Shown in pieces: positions 63,011-64,000 of a DNA stretch of 64,000 nucleotides. The notes under the pieces are model-generated. The model did not search any database and was not told where the DNA came from. It was given only the letters and a program-made list of their open reading frames with translations. The stretch is taken from NCBI GenBank assembly GCA_038131365.1, contig JAYPPH010000006.1, positions 124,001 through 188,000 on the forward strand. Reading direction: 5' to 3'. Source of the DNA: Marisalimonas marina. GTDB lineage: Bacteria > Pseudomonadota > Alphaproteobacteria > Puniceispirillales > Marisalimonadaceae. Each line of letters opens with the position of its first letter. Within the stretch, counting starts at the first letter, position 1. Made by a program: the position numbers and the translations under genes.

Positions 63011-63856
63011 ATGAAAATTAATAGAGTTGGATTTGTTGGTCTGGGTGCTATGGGCTCTGTAATGTCTCCATTACTTGCAAAAGCAGGCTATCAAGTTCTA
63101 GGTTATGACTTAATAGCAAAAATTGAAAAATCATCAGGGGTAAAACAATTAGATACATTAGATGGTTTTGTCGAGATCGATGCTGTTATTCTTATGTTAC
63201 CAAATAGTAAAATAGTATCAGAAGTCACAACCAAACTTTTAGAATTAAATAGTCAATTTATTATAATAGACATGTCTTCCAGCGATCCTCGTGAGACTAA
63301 AAAACTAGGTAATATTATTAGTTCTAAGGGTTTAAAGTTTATAGATGCTCCTGTTTCTGGAGGAGTATCAAGAGCAAAGATTGGTGATTTGATGATTATG
63401 GCAGGGGGTAATGAAGAAGATATTTTAGAAGTAAATGATCTTTTATCTATAATGGGAACAGTCCAATATGCAGGACCGTTAGGTTCTGGCCACGCTATCA
63501 AGGCCCTTAATAATTATGTATCTGCTGCTGGATTAATTGCTAGTTTTGAAGCCTTAAAAACAGCTCGTTCATTTGGAATTAAACCAGAAAATTTTTTAAA
63601 AATTATAAATGGAGCTACAGGTAAAAATAATACAACTGAAGTTAAATTGGACAAGTTTGTTGTATCAGAAAAATTTAATTCTGGGTTTGCTTTGGATCTG
63701 ATGGTAAAAGATGTATCTATTGCTAATAGTTTAATTAAAGACTTGTCTTCTGATAATCCACTTTCAAACGATGTTCGTAATTATCTTTCTAAATCTCTAG
63801 ATTTGCTTGGAGGTAACCCAGACCATACAGAAGTTTATAAAGTAATTAAGAAATAA
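63011..63856 (+). CDS. NAD(P)-dependent beta-hydroxyacid dehydrogenase
   Basis: A 281-residue member of the 3-hydroxyisobutyrate dehydrogenase/tartronate-semialdehyde reductase family. The Rossmann motif is GFVGLGAMGSVM (7-18), followed by DAPVSGGVSRAKIGDL and the catalytic Lys in AIKALNNYV. Exact substrate cannot be read from sequence. It is probably co-transcribed with the CoA-transferase. A good GGGAAG ribosome site precedes the ATG at 63011. Confidence 0.92.
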   Translation: MKINRVGFVGLGAMGSVMSPLLAKAGYQVLGYDLIAKIEKSSGVKQLDTLDGFVEIDAVILMLPNSKIVSEVTTKLLELNSQFIIIDMSSSDPRETKKLGNIISSKGLKFIDAPVSGGVSRAKIGDLMIMAGGNEEDILEVNDLLSIMGTVQYAGPLGSGHAIKALNNYVSAAGLIASFEALKTARSFGIKPENFLKIINGATGKNNTTEVKLDKFVVSEKFNSGFALDLMVKDVSIANSLIKDLSSDNPLSNDVRNYLSKSLDLLGGNPDHTEVYKVIKK

Positions 63857-63897
63857 CTTTCATTATCATATTAACCTCTTAGTAATGAAAAAGAGAA

Positions 63898-64000
63898 TTA
63901 TTTCATTTGAAGTTGAGTTAGGGTAGTAGTGCTAGTATTTAACTCCAAACTCATTTTAAATTCTATTAGAGAAGGACCATCAACTTCCATAGCTTTCTTA
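63898..64000 (-). CDS. C-terminal end of a probable TPP-dependent enzyme, cut by window edge
   Basis: Only the last 33 residues are in the window, read leftward to TAA at 63898-63900. The segment KAMEVDGPSLIEFKMS resembles the C-terminal strand of thiamine-diphosphate decarboxylases and acetolactate-synthase-like proteins (GPxLIEV). The remaining STTTLTQLQ tail recalls the end of phosphonopyruvate or sulfopyruvate decarboxylases, but too little is visible to decide. It converges on the dehydrogenase gene with 41 bases between stops. Confidence 0.45.
   Translation of the reverse strand, partial: KKAMEVDGPSLIEFKMSLELNTSTTTLTQLQMK

Noticed and set aside
63858..63890. An 8-base inverted repeat between the dehydrogenase and the converging TPP enzyme as a bidirectional terminator
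   Set aside because: The stem is nearly all A and T with a 17-base loop, too weak to call.
1..64000. CRISPR arrays, tRNA or rRNA genes, insertion sequences, prophage or defence islands
   Set aside because: No spaced direct repeats, cloverleaf-like intergenic sequences, transposase or phage genes were seen; gene gaps are too short and AT-rich to hide them.

Overview
The window reads as a compact, AT-rich (about 30% GC by eye) chromosome segment from a free-living marine alphaproteobacterium. The evidence is a proteorhodopsin with a retinal-synthesis operon, an alphaproteobacterial aa3 oxidase cluster (coxB-coxA-ctaB-small ORF-ctaG-coxC-surf1-thrC-M16 peptidase), the smc-dsbA-DUF721-mutY block, an atpI-B-E-F'-F operon with both b subunits, and DUF1674 and DUF1491 genes. 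It resembles the low-GC SAR11/HIMB59/AEGEAN-169 type of genome, but the exact lineage cannot be fixed by reading alone. I found no rRNA, tRNA, CRISPR array, insertion sequence or prophage, and no gene-free stretch longer than 300 bases.

Layout. 1-5.6 kb: envelope genes (waaA cut by the left edge, a DUF374 acyltransferase, an MsbA-like exporter), a Cys-based phosphatase and tldE/pmbA. 5.7-7.5 kb: argC and an unrecognised gene. 7.5-13.1 kb: the phototrophy island, with a tiny two-helix membrane protein behind a Fur-like operator, a proton-pump proteorhodopsin with its own terminator, then crtI-crtB-crtY-blh making retinal from geranylgeranyl diphosphate. 13.1-17.8 kb: ubiA, rsmE, gshA, tldD. 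18-26.5 kb: the aa3 oxidase and its assembly factors, then a frameshifted threonine synthase and an M16 peptidase. 26.5-32.5 kb: yqgE, a DsbD-like reductase, a peroxiredoxin, rnhA, thrB, ispH and a lipoprotein. 32.5-35 kb: ATP synthase Fo genes. 35-46 kb: smc, dsbA-like, DUF721, mutY, purH, heparinase-like, rsmB, DUF1674, DUF1491. 46-53 kb: a PanE-like reductase, an acyl-CoA synthetase, a TauE-like exporter, pgi, a PCu(A)C copper chaperone and metY behind a folded leader. 53-54.7 kb: dusA and a septation protein A family gene. 54.7-61.6 kb: a complete ccmABCDEFGHI operon, including ccmD. 61.8-64 kb: a CoA-transferase, a beta-hydroxyacid dehydrogenase and the 3' end of a probable TPP enzyme.

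The dominant theme is membrane energetics. Proteorhodopsin and the aa3 oxidase build a proton gradient, the Fo genes use it, and the Ccm system, copper chaperones (CtaG, PCuAC), SURF1 and an SdhE/SDHAF4-like factor build the respiratory chain. Packing is extreme: 11 of 12 convergent gene pairs are separated by 7 bases or fewer, or overlap. The only two clear intrinsic terminators follow proteorhodopsin and metY, both of which have a same-strand neighbour downstream. I did not find an obviously new defence or mobile system. The points most worth following up are the Fur-like box with its unknown small membrane protein beside proteorhodopsin, the Shine-Dalgarno-sequestering metY leader, the thrC frameshift and the terminator-free convergent junctions.
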